Below, piece by piece: positions 25,380-32,314 of a stretch of 64,000 nt of DNA. The position numbers were made by a program, and so were the translations under genes. The stretch spans positions 22,868 through 86,867 of the forward strand of contig BMJD01000013.1 of NCBI GenBank assembly GCA_014642895.1, written 5' to 3'. The notes under the pieces were generated by a model, which worked only from the letters and a program-made list of their open reading frames with translations, was not told the origin of the DNA and ran no database searches. How positions within the stretch are numbered: the first letter of the stretch is position 1; each line of letters starts with the position of its first letter. The stretch is from Lentibacillus populi (lineage in GTDB: Bacteria; Bacillota; Bacilli; Bacillales; Amphibacillaceae).

Positions 25380-25559
25380 TTACACCCCGTTTTCATATTT
25401 TTTCACTTCTCTTTGTTTCTGCTTCATGCTTCTCATGATGTACTTACCACGCTTCAATGATTCCTTATAGATAACTGGATGTTCCCTAAGCATAGATTGT
25501 ATTTCATCATGAGTGAGAAATGCGGTACACTTCGACAACTTCACTTCGATATATTTCAA
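25380..25559 (-). CDS. Small hypothetical protein of the island, TTG start
   Basis: 59 residues from TTG at 25559 behind AAAGGAGGCGAG: MKYIEVKLSKCTAFLTHDEI, SMLREHPVIYKESL, KYIMRSMKQKQREVKKYE. First gene after the putative origin and head of the unknown block. Basic C-terminus could bind nucleic acid; no family recognised. Confidence 0.62.
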   Translation of the reverse strand: MKYIEVKLSKCTAFLTHDEIQSMLREHPVIYKESLKRGKYIMRSMKQKQREVKKYENGV

Positions 25560-25613
25560 TGGCTCGCCTCCTTTAATTGATTATCACCATTTTATAGTGA
25601 GGGATTCCTGCGC

Positions 25614-25843
25614 TTTGTAACACCCTTTGTAACACCCTTAACCATTGCTATAACAACATTTCTGGCTATTTTGTTACATTGTTACATAAAAAACCTATTA
25701 AACTTTTTAAAAACAATATATTTATTTTTTATTTTTCTTTTATAAAACTTTGTAACTTTGTAACAGAAATTACTATAAATGTTGGTGTGATAGGCTTTTT
25801 AAGGTGTTACATTCTGTTACAAAGTGTGTTACATGTTACAAAC
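25614..25843. other. Putative replication origin: paired iterons flanking an AT-rich core
   Basis: Tandem pairs TTTGTAACACCC (25614-25625, 25626-25637) and TTGTTACA (25671, 25679) lie on one side; TTTGTAAC twice (25749-25764) and four GTTACA boxes (25804-25841) on the other; between them 25688-25748 is nearly all A/T. It directly follows the VapE-like gene. Phage satellites of the SaPI type have their origin at this place with iterons around an AT-rich stretch, so function is inferred by analogy. Confidence 0.7.
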
Positions 25844-25845
25844 TT

Positions 25846-27117
25846 TTATTTTCTAATAAATCCACGTTGTAGACCGTATTTCCCATATCGCTGTGGGTTC
25901 TTAGTGGCTTCCCATCCTTCAAAACTTCTCAAAATATCGTTTATATCTGATATGTTATGTCGCTTAGGTTGCTTGTCGTATTGTAAGCACTCATACCATA
26001 TTTCCCGGGCACATATCGCGATTTTATTATTTTTATTTAGGTATTCCTCAATAATCCCGGCCATCCCATCGTCTGCGGTATGTTCGTTTTGAAGTTCCTC
26101 TGCATGTCGGGAAACAGATTCATCCGTTATATGAAGCGGCTCACCTTTCAAATATAATTGGTAGGCTTCACCCCACATTTGATTAATATAAGTGTCTGTG
26201 AGTTCTTCAAATGGGTTTTTAGTCCGTTTATCCTTATTGACTGGTAAAGCCCAAAAACGCCTATTTCCTGTCTTATCTTTCAGAAACTCAAAGTTATTGG
26301 TACTTCCAAAAAATACACATTGCCTTGGAAAACGTGCTATATTCTTTCCATATTTCGGGCGGTATGTGTCCACCCTTGCACTTATGAAGCCTTTCACTTC
26401 TTCGACTTCGGATGCCTTTAAAGCGGATAATTCGGCTAATTCGATAATCCAACTATTTCTCAATTTCATTAATGCATCATCACCCTTGAAAGAGTTAATG
26501 CTCTCATTGAACCATTCACCACCTAACCGGGAAAGAACATGACTTTTTCCTGTTCCTTGTCTGCCCAAAAGGATTAAAGCATTATCAAACTTGATGCCCG
26601 GCTCAAATATTCGGGCGACCGCGGCAACTAATATTTTCTTTGTTACTGTTCGGGTATAATTGTTATCTTCAGCCCCTAAGAAGTCTATGAAAATTGAATC
26701 CATTCGGCTTACACCATCCCATGAAATACCTTTAATATATTCTCTAATTGGATGGTATGAATTTTTATAAAATATCTCTTGCATGCAATCGCTAACCCCG
26801 GATTGATTCTCTATTGCATAATTTATGGCAATGTAGTTTCTTAGCAATGCTTCGTCTGTATCAGTCCACAATGGGTTATCATCGTTCTTTTTTCTCCATG
26901 GGGGATGATGAAATACTTCTTTATAGCCGGAAAACTCATTCATTCTACCAATGTCTTTTAATGCATCATCATTATCAAATACTAGTTTGATATTTTTTAT
27001 TGACCGTTTAACATTCCCATTTTGGTTTAACTCAAGTTTTCTTTTCCAGGCTTTATCAAATTTTATTACATTGTCTTGTTCAGTCAAGGCTTGTCCCGAT
27101 TCATGATCCAGTTCCAT
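25846..27117 (-). CDS. VapE-like replication ATPase (virulence-associated E family)
   Basis: 423 residues. Walker A ILLGRQGTGKSHVLSRLGG around residue 185, acidic/Walker B-like SWIIELAELSALKASE, then RVDTYRPKYGKNIARFPRQC and FFGSTNNFEFLKDKTGNRRF, the hallmark of VapE-domain P-loop proteins in phages and satellites. Presumed helicase/initiator acting with the primase encoded 4 bp upstream. The iterons begin right after its stop codon. Confidence 0.88.
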   Translation of the reverse strand: MELDHESGQALTEQDNVIKFDKAWKRKLELNQNGNVKRSIKNIKLVFDNDDALKDIGRMNEFSGYKEVFHHPPWRKKNDDNPLWTDTDEALLRNYIAINYAIENQSGVSDCMQEIFYKNSYHPIREYIKGISWDGVSRMDSIFIDFLGAEDNNYTRTVTKKILVAAVARIFEPGIKFDNALILLGRQGTGKSHVLSRLGGEWFNESINSFKGDDALMKLRNSWIIELAELSALKASEVEEVKGFISARVDTYRPKYGKNIARFPRQCVFFGSTNNFEFLKDKTGNRRFWALPVNKDKRTKNPFEELTDTYINQMWGEAYQLYLKGEPLHITDESVSRHAEELQNEHTADDGMAGIIEEYLNKNNKIAICAREIWYECLQYDKQPKRHNISDINDILRSFEGWEATKNPQRYGKYGLQRGFIRK

Positions 27118-27121
27118 TCAT

Positions 27122-27910
27122 TCACCCCCTGCGCTTGGCAGCTTCTTTTTTCAGCATGTTATTAAAAGCGGTTGTCACTGTATCTGCTTCAAGTGGTGGT
27201 TCATTACGTTCATTCCATAACATCACCAATTCATAAGCAATTCTATAATCAATTTTTTTCCCTAGCAGATAGCCAATAAGAGACATCATGCTGTTATTTC
27301 TTCCACCATTAGTTACACCCTTCAAAATGTCTAAATACTCCTCTGATGGCTTTGTTTTAAACTTTATGCGGTACTCTGTTTGAAGTAACTTCAGCAACCA
27401 ATCCGGCATATATGCAATAGGTGTAATTACTGGCTTGGATGACAATTCCCATTCGTAATTATTTCCATTCGGATGTGTACTTGTTGGAAGCACTACATAT
27501 TTTCCGTTACCTTGGATGTCAATTCCTTCATATCCTTGCAGCTTACTTTTGGAAATGCGTTCATCATATTTGAAATAGAAATGATTCCCTCCCCCACCAG
27601 TCAGACATTCGACTGTGTGAGGAAGTTCTTCGTTTTCATCTATCAATCTTTCAAGTGAAATATTCCCACCATTTCTAGGATCAATATCCATAACCACAAG
27701 ATTGTTAATCTTTCCAGTAGGAAGCCCTATCCCTCCATCGGGATGTTCTTCCCACCATTTTTTAATCTGATCTATGTTATCAGTAGCATCTTTGAATCCA
27801 TGCTCTGTTATTGGTATTTTGCTTTTATAATGGATAGGGAACACCTTCCAGTGAAGCATTTGACTATATGCAATTGCAGCATTTAAAACAGGATTTTTTG
27901 TTATTGGCAA
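27122..27910 (-). CDS. Bifunctional primase-polymerase (prim-pol) of the island
   Basis: 262 residues from TTG at 27910. Prim-pol motifs: VFPIHYKSKIPITEHGFKDA, GGIGLPTGKINNLVVMDID (metal-binding Asp pair) and TGGGGNHFYFKYDE; C-terminal PriCT-like part NSMMSLIGYLL and EADTVTTAFNNML. The frame is open up to 28018, but the domain begins PITKNPVLNAAIAYS and the G12 tract six bases before the TTG would act as ribosome binding site. Synthesises primers for island replication. Followed after 4 bp by the VapE-like gene. Confidence 0.88.
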   Translation of the reverse strand: MPITKNPVLNAAIAYSQMLHWKVFPIHYKSKIPITEHGFKDATDNIDQIKKWWEEHPDGGIGLPTGKINNLVVMDIDPRNGGNISLERLIDENEELPHTVECLTGGGGNHFYFKYDERISKSKLQGYEGIDIQGNGKYVVLPTSTHPNGNNYEWELSSKPVITPIAYMPDWLLKLLQTEYRIKFKTKPSEEYLDILKGVTNGGRNNSMMSLIGYLLGKKIDYRIAYELVMLWNERNEPPLEADTVTTAFNNMLKKEAAKRRG

Positions 27911-27916
27911 GAATCG

Positions 27917-27964
27917 CCCCCCCCCCCCAATCTTTAGAAATCGTGTATATTCACTGCGATTTCT
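27917..27964 (-). promoter_or_regulatory. G12 homopolymer as ribosome binding site, behind a hairpin
   Basis: On the minus strand 12 consecutive G (27928-27917) stand 6 nt before the primase TTG. Directly upstream is AGAAATCG/CGATTTCT (27964-27957 and 27943-27936) forming an 8-bp stem. A slip in the G tract would change spacing for the TTG start, or the frame for an upstream start. Confidence 0.6.
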
Positions 27965-28039
27965 GCTATAATGAAAATAAGAATGTTTTTCTAAGCCTGT
28001 CGTCTTACGGTCTGCCAACCTGGACGACTTTTCTTATTT

Positions 28040-28264
28040 TTAGTACTCATCGGCCGTCATACTTTCCTCAATCTGTTTTTCAATCCAACTATCAATGGCG
28101 GCCTTTTTGAGCAAAATTCTTGACCCGATTCGGAAACAAGGAATTGCTTTTTCACGAACCATCATATAAATTTTGTCAGGACTTACCCCTAAGTACTCGG
28201 CCACTTCATGTACTGTCAATGTACTTCTTTTGATTGGTTCAAACTGCGGTTTAATCATTTCCAT
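28040..28264 (-). CDS. xis: Excisionase-type helix-turn-helix protein
   Basis: 74 residues: LTVHEVAEYLGVSPDKIYMM followed by CFRIGSRILLKKAAIDSWIE, the winged-helix (MerR-like, HTH_17) pattern of excisionases. Position between regulators and primase is that of xis in phage-inducible islands. It would bend att DNA to favour excision by the integrase. Confidence 0.82.
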   Translation of the reverse strand: MEMIKPQFEPIKRSTLTVHEVAEYLGVSPDKIYMMVREKAIPCFRIGSRILLKKAAIDSWIEKQIEESMTADEY

Positions 28265-28267
28265 TAT

Positions 28268-28639
28268 TTACAAACCCCATTTCAAATTATGGTCAGAATA
28301 GAAAGCCTTAAGATCTTTCCTCAATTCAATGTAATCAAATAACAAGTTGTAACTAGCTATTAAATGTTTAGCTTGGCTTACTGGTAAACCCTTTTCCAAT
28401 CTTCCAATTCTTGAAGCACTAGTTCCCAATTTTTCAGCAACATAGTTTAACGACATGTTATGTTTCAAACGTCTTGCCCTTAGCTCCATACCTTCCTCAT
28501 TCCATTTGAGATAATTCTCTTTCAAAAACTGTTCCCTACGTGCTTCGCGCTCAACTTTTGATATAATTTCCTGCGCTTCGGGATCTCCATTTCCTGCATT
28601 GATAACGACATCCCTTAAAGCTGATTGTAAATTTTCCAT
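28268..28639 (-). CDS. XRE-type helix-turn-helix protein
   Basis: 123 residues. N-terminal helical part (DPEAQEIISKVEREARREQF), helix-turn-helix in the middle (RRLKHNMSLNYVAEKLGTSA, then RIGRLEKGLPVS), C-terminal LLFDYIELRKDLKAFY. A second DNA-binding protein of the early operon, 3 bp before xis. Role unknown; perhaps an antirepressor or regulator. Confidence 0.75.
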   Translation of the reverse strand: MENLQSALRDVVINAGNGDPEAQEIISKVEREARREQFLKENYLKWNEEGMELRARRLKHNMSLNYVAEKLGTSASRIGRLEKGLPVSQAKHLIASYNLLFDYIELRKDLKAFYSDHNLKWGL

Positions 28640-28643
28640 TTGG

Positions 28644-28877
28644 TTACCCCTCCCTATCTGCTACTAACTGGATTATTCCAAAAATTGTATTGCCAACCTT
28701 ACAAATACAGACCAAACCCGGATTGCCCTTATGCTGATAAAAATTCAGATCCACATCATCAATTAGGAAATTTTCCTTTAAGTATTCGAGATAGCTAGCA
28801 AGTTGGTCAAAGTCTTTTGCACCCAGCCGCAATAATGCATCATATAAAGCAACTGGATTCAATTGCAATTTATCCAT
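28644..28877 (-). CDS. Small hypothetical protein of the island
   Basis: 77 residues: LNPVALYDALLRLGAKDFDQ, LASYLEYLKENFLIDDVDL, PGLVCICKVGNTIFGIIQL. Mixed alpha/beta; AGGAGGTG precedes the start. No family recognised. Confidence 0.65.
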   Translation of the reverse strand: MDKLQLNPVALYDALLRLGAKDFDQLASYLEYLKENFLIDDVDLNFYQHKGNPGLVCICKVGNTIFGIIQLVADREG

Positions 28878-28889
28878 TTAATACACCTC

Positions 28890-28976
28890 CTAAGCGTTAA
28901 TTAATGCCCAATAGATGAATAACTGTGAAACAATAAACATGCCGCATAAAATACGGTCTATTGCTTTACTACTCAT
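28890..28976 (-). CDS. Very small single-span membrane peptide
   Basis: 28 residues, MSSKAIDRI then a hydrophobic stretch GMFIVSQLFIYWALINA. It starts in a 1-bp overlap with the preceding stop (TAATG) and has GGAGGG upstream, so it is probably translated. Function unknown. Confidence 0.5.
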   Translation of the reverse strand: MSSKAIDRILCGMFIVSQLFIYWALINA

Positions 28977-29173
28977 TAGAACCCTCCTTCATAATCGGAT
29001 AACACTACATCTAAACGTGTTATTGCTTCGCCATAATAAAATTTTTCCAATTCATTAATTGCCTTCACGAATGCGCCTATCTCATCCTGAATATCTTCTT
29101 TTGGCACAATGCCCCGACAAAGGTCGATTTTAGATTCCATACGGTCTTTAAGATCGAAAATAGCTTGTTTCAT
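28976..29173 (-). CDS. Small hypothetical protein of the island
   Basis: 65 residues: MKQAIFDLKDRMESKIDLC, EDIQDEIGAFVKAINELEKF, RLDVVLSDYEGGF. Coupled to both neighbours by TAATG overlaps. No family recognised. Confidence 0.65.
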   Translation of the reverse strand: MKQAIFDLKDRMESKIDLCRGIVPKEDIQDEIGAFVKAINELEKFYYGEAITRLDVVLSDYEGGF

Positions 29174-29424
29174 TAGTTTACCTCCTCACTCTTTCGGTTG
29201 TTATTTTCAACCACTTTGATTAAAAAAATTTCTTCAATCTTTTTATCCAATCCCCTTGCAATCTTACTAGCAATTGTTGGGGATGGTTTACGCTTCCCAG
29301 ATAAAATCTGCGACACATAAGCATGAGAAACGCCTACATTCTTAGAAAAACCTCTTAAACTTGATCCGGTTTCTGCAATCAGCAAACGTGTTTTTACCTC
29401 ATCTTTTAAAGTCAGATTAACCAT
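29173..29424 (-). CDS. Cro-like XRE regulator
   Basis: 83 residues; helix-turn-helix in the first two thirds (LLIAETGSSLRGFSKNVGVS, HAYVSQILSGKRKPSPTIAS). First gene of the leftward early operon and divergent from the repressor gene at 29550, the usual place of a Cro/Str-type switch protein. Confidence 0.82.
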   Translation of the reverse strand: MVNLTLKDEVKTRLLIAETGSSLRGFSKNVGVSHAYVSQILSGKRKPSPTIASKIARGLDKKIEEIFLIKVVENNNRKSEEVN

Positions 29425-29464
29425 GCTTGCACCTCGCCTTCATTGTATTTAAATTGATTGTATC

Positions 29465-29520
29465 ATAGTTGGTTAAAAAAAACAACCATTGTTTGAAAAA
29501 AATAAACGATTGTTGTATGA
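29465..29520. promoter_or_regulatory. Divergent operator/promoter region of the genetic switch
   Basis: AACAACCATTGTT (29481-29493) is an inverted repeat AACAA/TTGTT with a 3-bp centre; AAACGATTGTT (29504-29514) is a second, weaker copy, and GTTGGTT (29469) a half site. The two regulators read away from here. Confidence 0.6.
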
Positions 29521-29549
29521 TATAAAAAAGAGTGAAAGAAGGTGTATAG

Positions 29550-29966
29550 ATGAAGTTTGGGGATTATATAAAAAAAGCCAGAGAACAAAAAGGATTATCA
29601 CTCAGAGAAGCTGCTAATCGATCAGGTATTTCGCATCCTTATTTATCCCAGTTGGAAAACGGAAAAACTAAAAATCCAAATCCTTCTAGAAAAACAGTAA
29701 TTAAGTTAACTGATGGGTTAGGTATCTCAAGAGTAGAAGCATTACGTATAGCAGGGTATTTAAGCGATAAAGATTATGAAGCAATATCAAAACTGAAAAA
29801 AGAGCAAAATCTTGAAGTGAAAGTATCTGATAAAAAAACATACCTATTAGACAAACTATTGAAAGGTAAATACCCAATACAATATGAAGGTGAATGGATA
29901 ACAGATATTGATAAAAAGGAAATAGTCAAGTTTATAGAAACATTTATCATAAAAGGGGATGAATAA
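29550..29966 (+). CDS. CI/Stl-like repressor
   Basis: 138 residues: strong XRE domain (FGDYIKKAREQKGLSLREAA, SGISHPYLSQLENGKTKNPN) and a short C-terminal part ending IVKFIETFIIKGDE with no peptidase residues, so it is not a LexA-type self-cleaving repressor. Stl repressors of phage-inducible islands are likewise relieved by a helper-phage protein. It lies 2 bp before the integrase gene, so repressor and integrase are co-transcribed. Confidence 0.82.
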   Translation: MKFGDYIKKAREQKGLSLREAANRSGISHPYLSQLENGKTKNPNPSRKTVIKLTDGLGISRVEALRIAGYLSDKDYEAISKLKKEQNLEVKVSDKKTYLLDKLLKGKYPIQYEGEWITDIDKKEIVKFIETFIIKGDE

Positions 29967-29968
29967 CC

Positions 29969-31132
29969 ATGGCTGGAAGTGTTCAAGATAGGGGAAATGG
30001 TTCGTATTTATTGACGTACCATATTGGATATGATGCAAAAGGGAAGCGGATCCGGAAAACTCGTACCGTTAAAGCTAAAAATCCTAGTGAAGCAAAAAAG
30101 AAACTGGCTGCATTCGTTACAGAAGTTGAAACAGGGGAATATATTGCACCATCACATAGCAAGTTCGGGGATTATGTGGAAGTATGGAAAAAGCAAGCAT
30201 TAAAGAGGTTGGCACCTAAAACCATTGAAATGTACACCTATTTATTAAATGGACGTATTTTGCCTGCTTTATCTCATTTCAAACTGGAGGACATTTCACA
30301 CGTTCATATTAATGATTATCTTGAAACATTAGAAGAAGATGATCTGGCTACCTCCACTATACAGAAGCATTATAATTTATTAAATGGTGTTTTTAAATTG
30401 GCTGTTAAGAATGAAGTTATAAAGAAAAATCCTATGGAAAAAGTGGAAAAGCCTACTGTTACCTATAAACAAGGTGAAGTATATAACTCGGATGAATTAA
30501 GGCAATTGTACTATCTTCTTAAAAATGAAGAAAACAGGCAGCAAGTATTAATTGTAAAGACTGCGCTTAAAACAGGTATGCGAAAAGGTGAAATACTTGC
30601 CTTACAATGGGATGATGTGGACTTTAATACAAACACTATCCATGTTCGCCATTCATTAAGCTACACAAAGGAAAACGGCTATCAATTGAAAGAACCTAAG
30701 ACAAAGGGATCCATTCGTAAAGTAGCACCACCTAAAAAACTAATGGCTGAATTGAAGAAACATATCTATAAAAAGAAAACAGATCGGATGGAAGCAATGG
30801 AATTGTGGGAAGGTGGCAAATACCATTTTGTATTTTCCTCTGATCTCGGGAAGCCGCTTCATCAAAACGTACCCTCTCGATGGTGGAATAGGTTCTTAAA
30901 ACGTATCAATAAGGAATTTAAAAAGAATGAAAAGCCAGTGCTTAAAAAGATCCGTTTCCATGATTTACGCCACACTGCGGCAACAGATCTAATAAATAAG
31001 GGTGCTAACATTCATTCCATATCAAAACGCTTAGGACACGCTAATATTAAAACCACAATGAATATATACGGTCATTACCTGGAAGAAGCGGATCAGAAAA
31101 TTGCGGATATGCTCGATGAAGATTATATCTAA
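29969..31132 (+). CDS. int: Tyrosine-type site-specific integrase
   Basis: 387 residues: N-terminal AP2-like arm-binding part (VQDRGNGSYLLTYHIGYDAK), core-binding SAM-like domain (FGDYVEVWKKQAL...), catalytic domain with Arg in TALKTGMRKGEILALQWDD, His-X-X-Arg in HDLRHTAATDL, His in RLGHANIKTTMNIYGHY and the nucleophile Tyr in IYGHY. It lies 190 bp from attR. It recombines the tRNA-Ala site. Confidence 0.93.
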   Translation: MAGSVQDRGNGSYLLTYHIGYDAKGKRIRKTRTVKAKNPSEAKKKLAAFVTEVETGEYIAPSHSKFGDYVEVWKKQALKRLAPKTIEMYTYLLNGRILPALSHFKLEDISHVHINDYLETLEEDDLATSTIQKHYNLLNGVFKLAVKNEVIKKNPMEKVEKPTVTYKQGEVYNSDELRQLYYLLKNEENRQQVLIVKTALKTGMRKGEILALQWDDVDFNTNTIHVRHSLSYTKENGYQLKEPKTKGSIRKVAPPKKLMAELKKHIYKKKTDRMEAMELWEGGKYHFVFSSDLGKPLHQNVPSRWWNRFLKRINKEFKKNEKPVLKKIRFHDLRHTAATDLINKGANIHSISKRLGHANIKTTMNIYGHYLEEADQKIADMLDEDYI

Positions 31133-31157
31133 ACATCATTGTAAAATGGTGTTTTTT
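31132..31157 (+). terminator. Terminator of the repressor-integrase transcript
   Basis: AACATCATT / AATGGTGTT (one G-U pair), 4-nt loop, followed by TTTTTTCTTT; overlaps the integrase stop codon. Confidence 0.75.
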
Positions 31158-31191
31158 CTTTGCTATTATAAGAACGTCTGTTTTATTATTT

Positions 31192-31225
31192 GTTGACCAA
31201 CCGTTGACCAATTTGGACAACAAAC
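31192..31225 (+). promoter_or_regulatory. Candidate integrase arm-type sites, right
   Basis: Direct repeats GTTGACCAA (31192, 31203) followed by TTTGGACAACAAA, the inverted version of the left motifs at 23038-23060. Confidence 0.5.
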
Positions 31226-31324
31226 GCTTAATTTAATCCGACACAACAAAACGAATCCTTCATAAATGCTGATATGACAACATTCTTCACAATTGCTAAT
31301 AATTGAGAAAAGCAACTGTTCATC

Positions 31325-31369
31325 CATGGCATGCAAGAGGTCGCGGGTTCGAGCCCCGCATGCTCCATC
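31325..31369 (+). repeat. attR, 45-bp direct repeat (partial tRNA-Ala)
   Basis: Same 45 bp as attL. Only the 3' part of tRNA-Ala is present, so this copy is not a functional tRNA. Confidence 0.93.
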
Positions 31370-31515
31370 CATTTTTCATTAAAGTATCCATTTTTATAAG
31401 CGGTAGAAGATACTTTTCTCATATCAATCATCTTTATCTTTTTTACCTTATCTGAAAATTATGATACTATAGCATACAAGGGGTACAGCCAAAGCAGCTC
31501 TCTTGTTTGCTAATA

Positions 31516-32310
31516 TTAATCCTCATGGGCCTCATCGTTGTCGTCGTCATCCGTATCGTCATCTTCTGTATCGTCATCTATATCATCATCGTCATCCGTT
31601 TCCAGCTCTTTCGTGAACCGTGATACCGAGGTTACTTTTTTTGTTGCTTCTTGGATATAAACATGTACATCTTCTGATTTGTTCTCGATCGTTACCTTGT
31701 ATACCACTCCATTTTTTGAATTCATTTTCGTTATATCGGAAACATTACCATTACCATCCATTTTCTTTAAAGCAATCGCTTTGATTTGCTTCTCAGTGGT
31801 TGTTGTATCTTTATTAGCTGGATTTGATTGTAAATCATCTTTATTCTTTTTTAATTCGATCGTTGATACGAGCTCCCGTTTTTTTAAGTCAAATGTAATA
31901 CGATATTTTTTCTGCCCCTTTTTGACAAGTGCTTCTGCATGCGCTTTTTTCTTTTTGGATGGGTTTATTTCCAGAACCTTTCCATTAAATTCCTGTTCAA
32001 TTTTACCTTTCGCCTCTTCTTGGGTTAAAATAGATTGCTTTTTTTTGATCCGCTTTACATTACTTACTTTTTCTTCCTCACCACTAACAGTGAGGCGATA
32101 AATTCCTTTTTCATTTTCAATTGTAATAATGTAGTGGTTCTTGTTTTTATCCATTTCTGTTTTTATAATTTCTCCACTGTAAAGGTCCAGAGCAAGCTCC
32201 TCCGCTTCCTGTTGTGAAACAGCAGCTGATTTGTCTTTCAATAAGACTTGATATAGTATAAAAAACATACCAAGAAAAATTACACTAAGCAGAAACAGCT
32301 TTATTTTCAT
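31516..32310 (-). CDS. PepSY-domain membrane-anchored protein
   Basis: 264 residues. N-terminal membrane anchor LFLLSVIFLGMFFILYQVLL, then three PepSY-like repeats (starting SQQEAEELALDLYSGEI, LTQEEAKGKIEQEFNGKV and TEKQIKAIALKKMDGNG), and a tail of almost only Asp/Glu/Thr after residue 240. It starts 4 bp after the kinase gene ends. In B. subtilis the ykoGH two-component genes are likewise followed by PepSY proteins. The extracytoplasmic PepSY part may act as inhibitor or sensor. Confidence 0.83.
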   Translation of the reverse strand: MKIKLFLLSVIFLGMFFILYQVLLKDKSAAVSQQEAEELALDLYSGEIIKTEMDKNKNHYIITIENEKGIYRLTVSGEEEKVSNVKRIKKKQSILTQEEAKGKIEQEFNGKVLEINPSKKKKAHAEALVKKGQKKYRITFDLKKRELVSTIELKKNKDDLQSNPANKDTTTTEKQIKAIALKKMDGNGNVSDITKMNSKNGVVYKVTIENKSEDVHVYIQEATKKVTSVSRFTKELETDDDDDIDDDTEDDDTDDDDNDEAHED

Positions 32311-32314
32311 CTAG

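Larger units (their letters stand above)
22923..31369. mobile_element. PICI-like integrative element (putative phage satellite) in tRNA-Ala
   Basis: 8.45 kb bounded by 45-bp direct repeats made of the tRNA-Ala 3' end. Contents from right to left: tyrosine integrase and repressor (plus); then, divergently on the minus strand, Cro-like regulator, small genes, second XRE protein, excisionase, prim-pol primase, VapE-like ATPase, iterons, eight small unknown genes and a GC-rich spaced repeat array. This matches the order int-stl / str-xis-pri-rep-ori of Gram-positive phage-inducible islands. No capsid, tail, lysis, portal or large terminase gene is present, arguing against a prophage. Confidence 0.82.

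Noticed and set aside
27122..28018. Primase start at 28018
   Set aside because: Would translate through the G12 tract and a hairpin; prim-pol homology begins just after the TTG at 27910. Kept as an alternative in the phase-variation idea.
22923..31369. Island as a prophage or ICE
   Set aside because: No capsid, tail, lysis, large terminase, relaxase or conjugation gene can be seen in 8.4 kb.
31325..31369. Second tRNA-Ala gene
   Set aside because: Only the 3' 45 bp are present; acceptor 5' strand and D-arm are missing, so it is attR.
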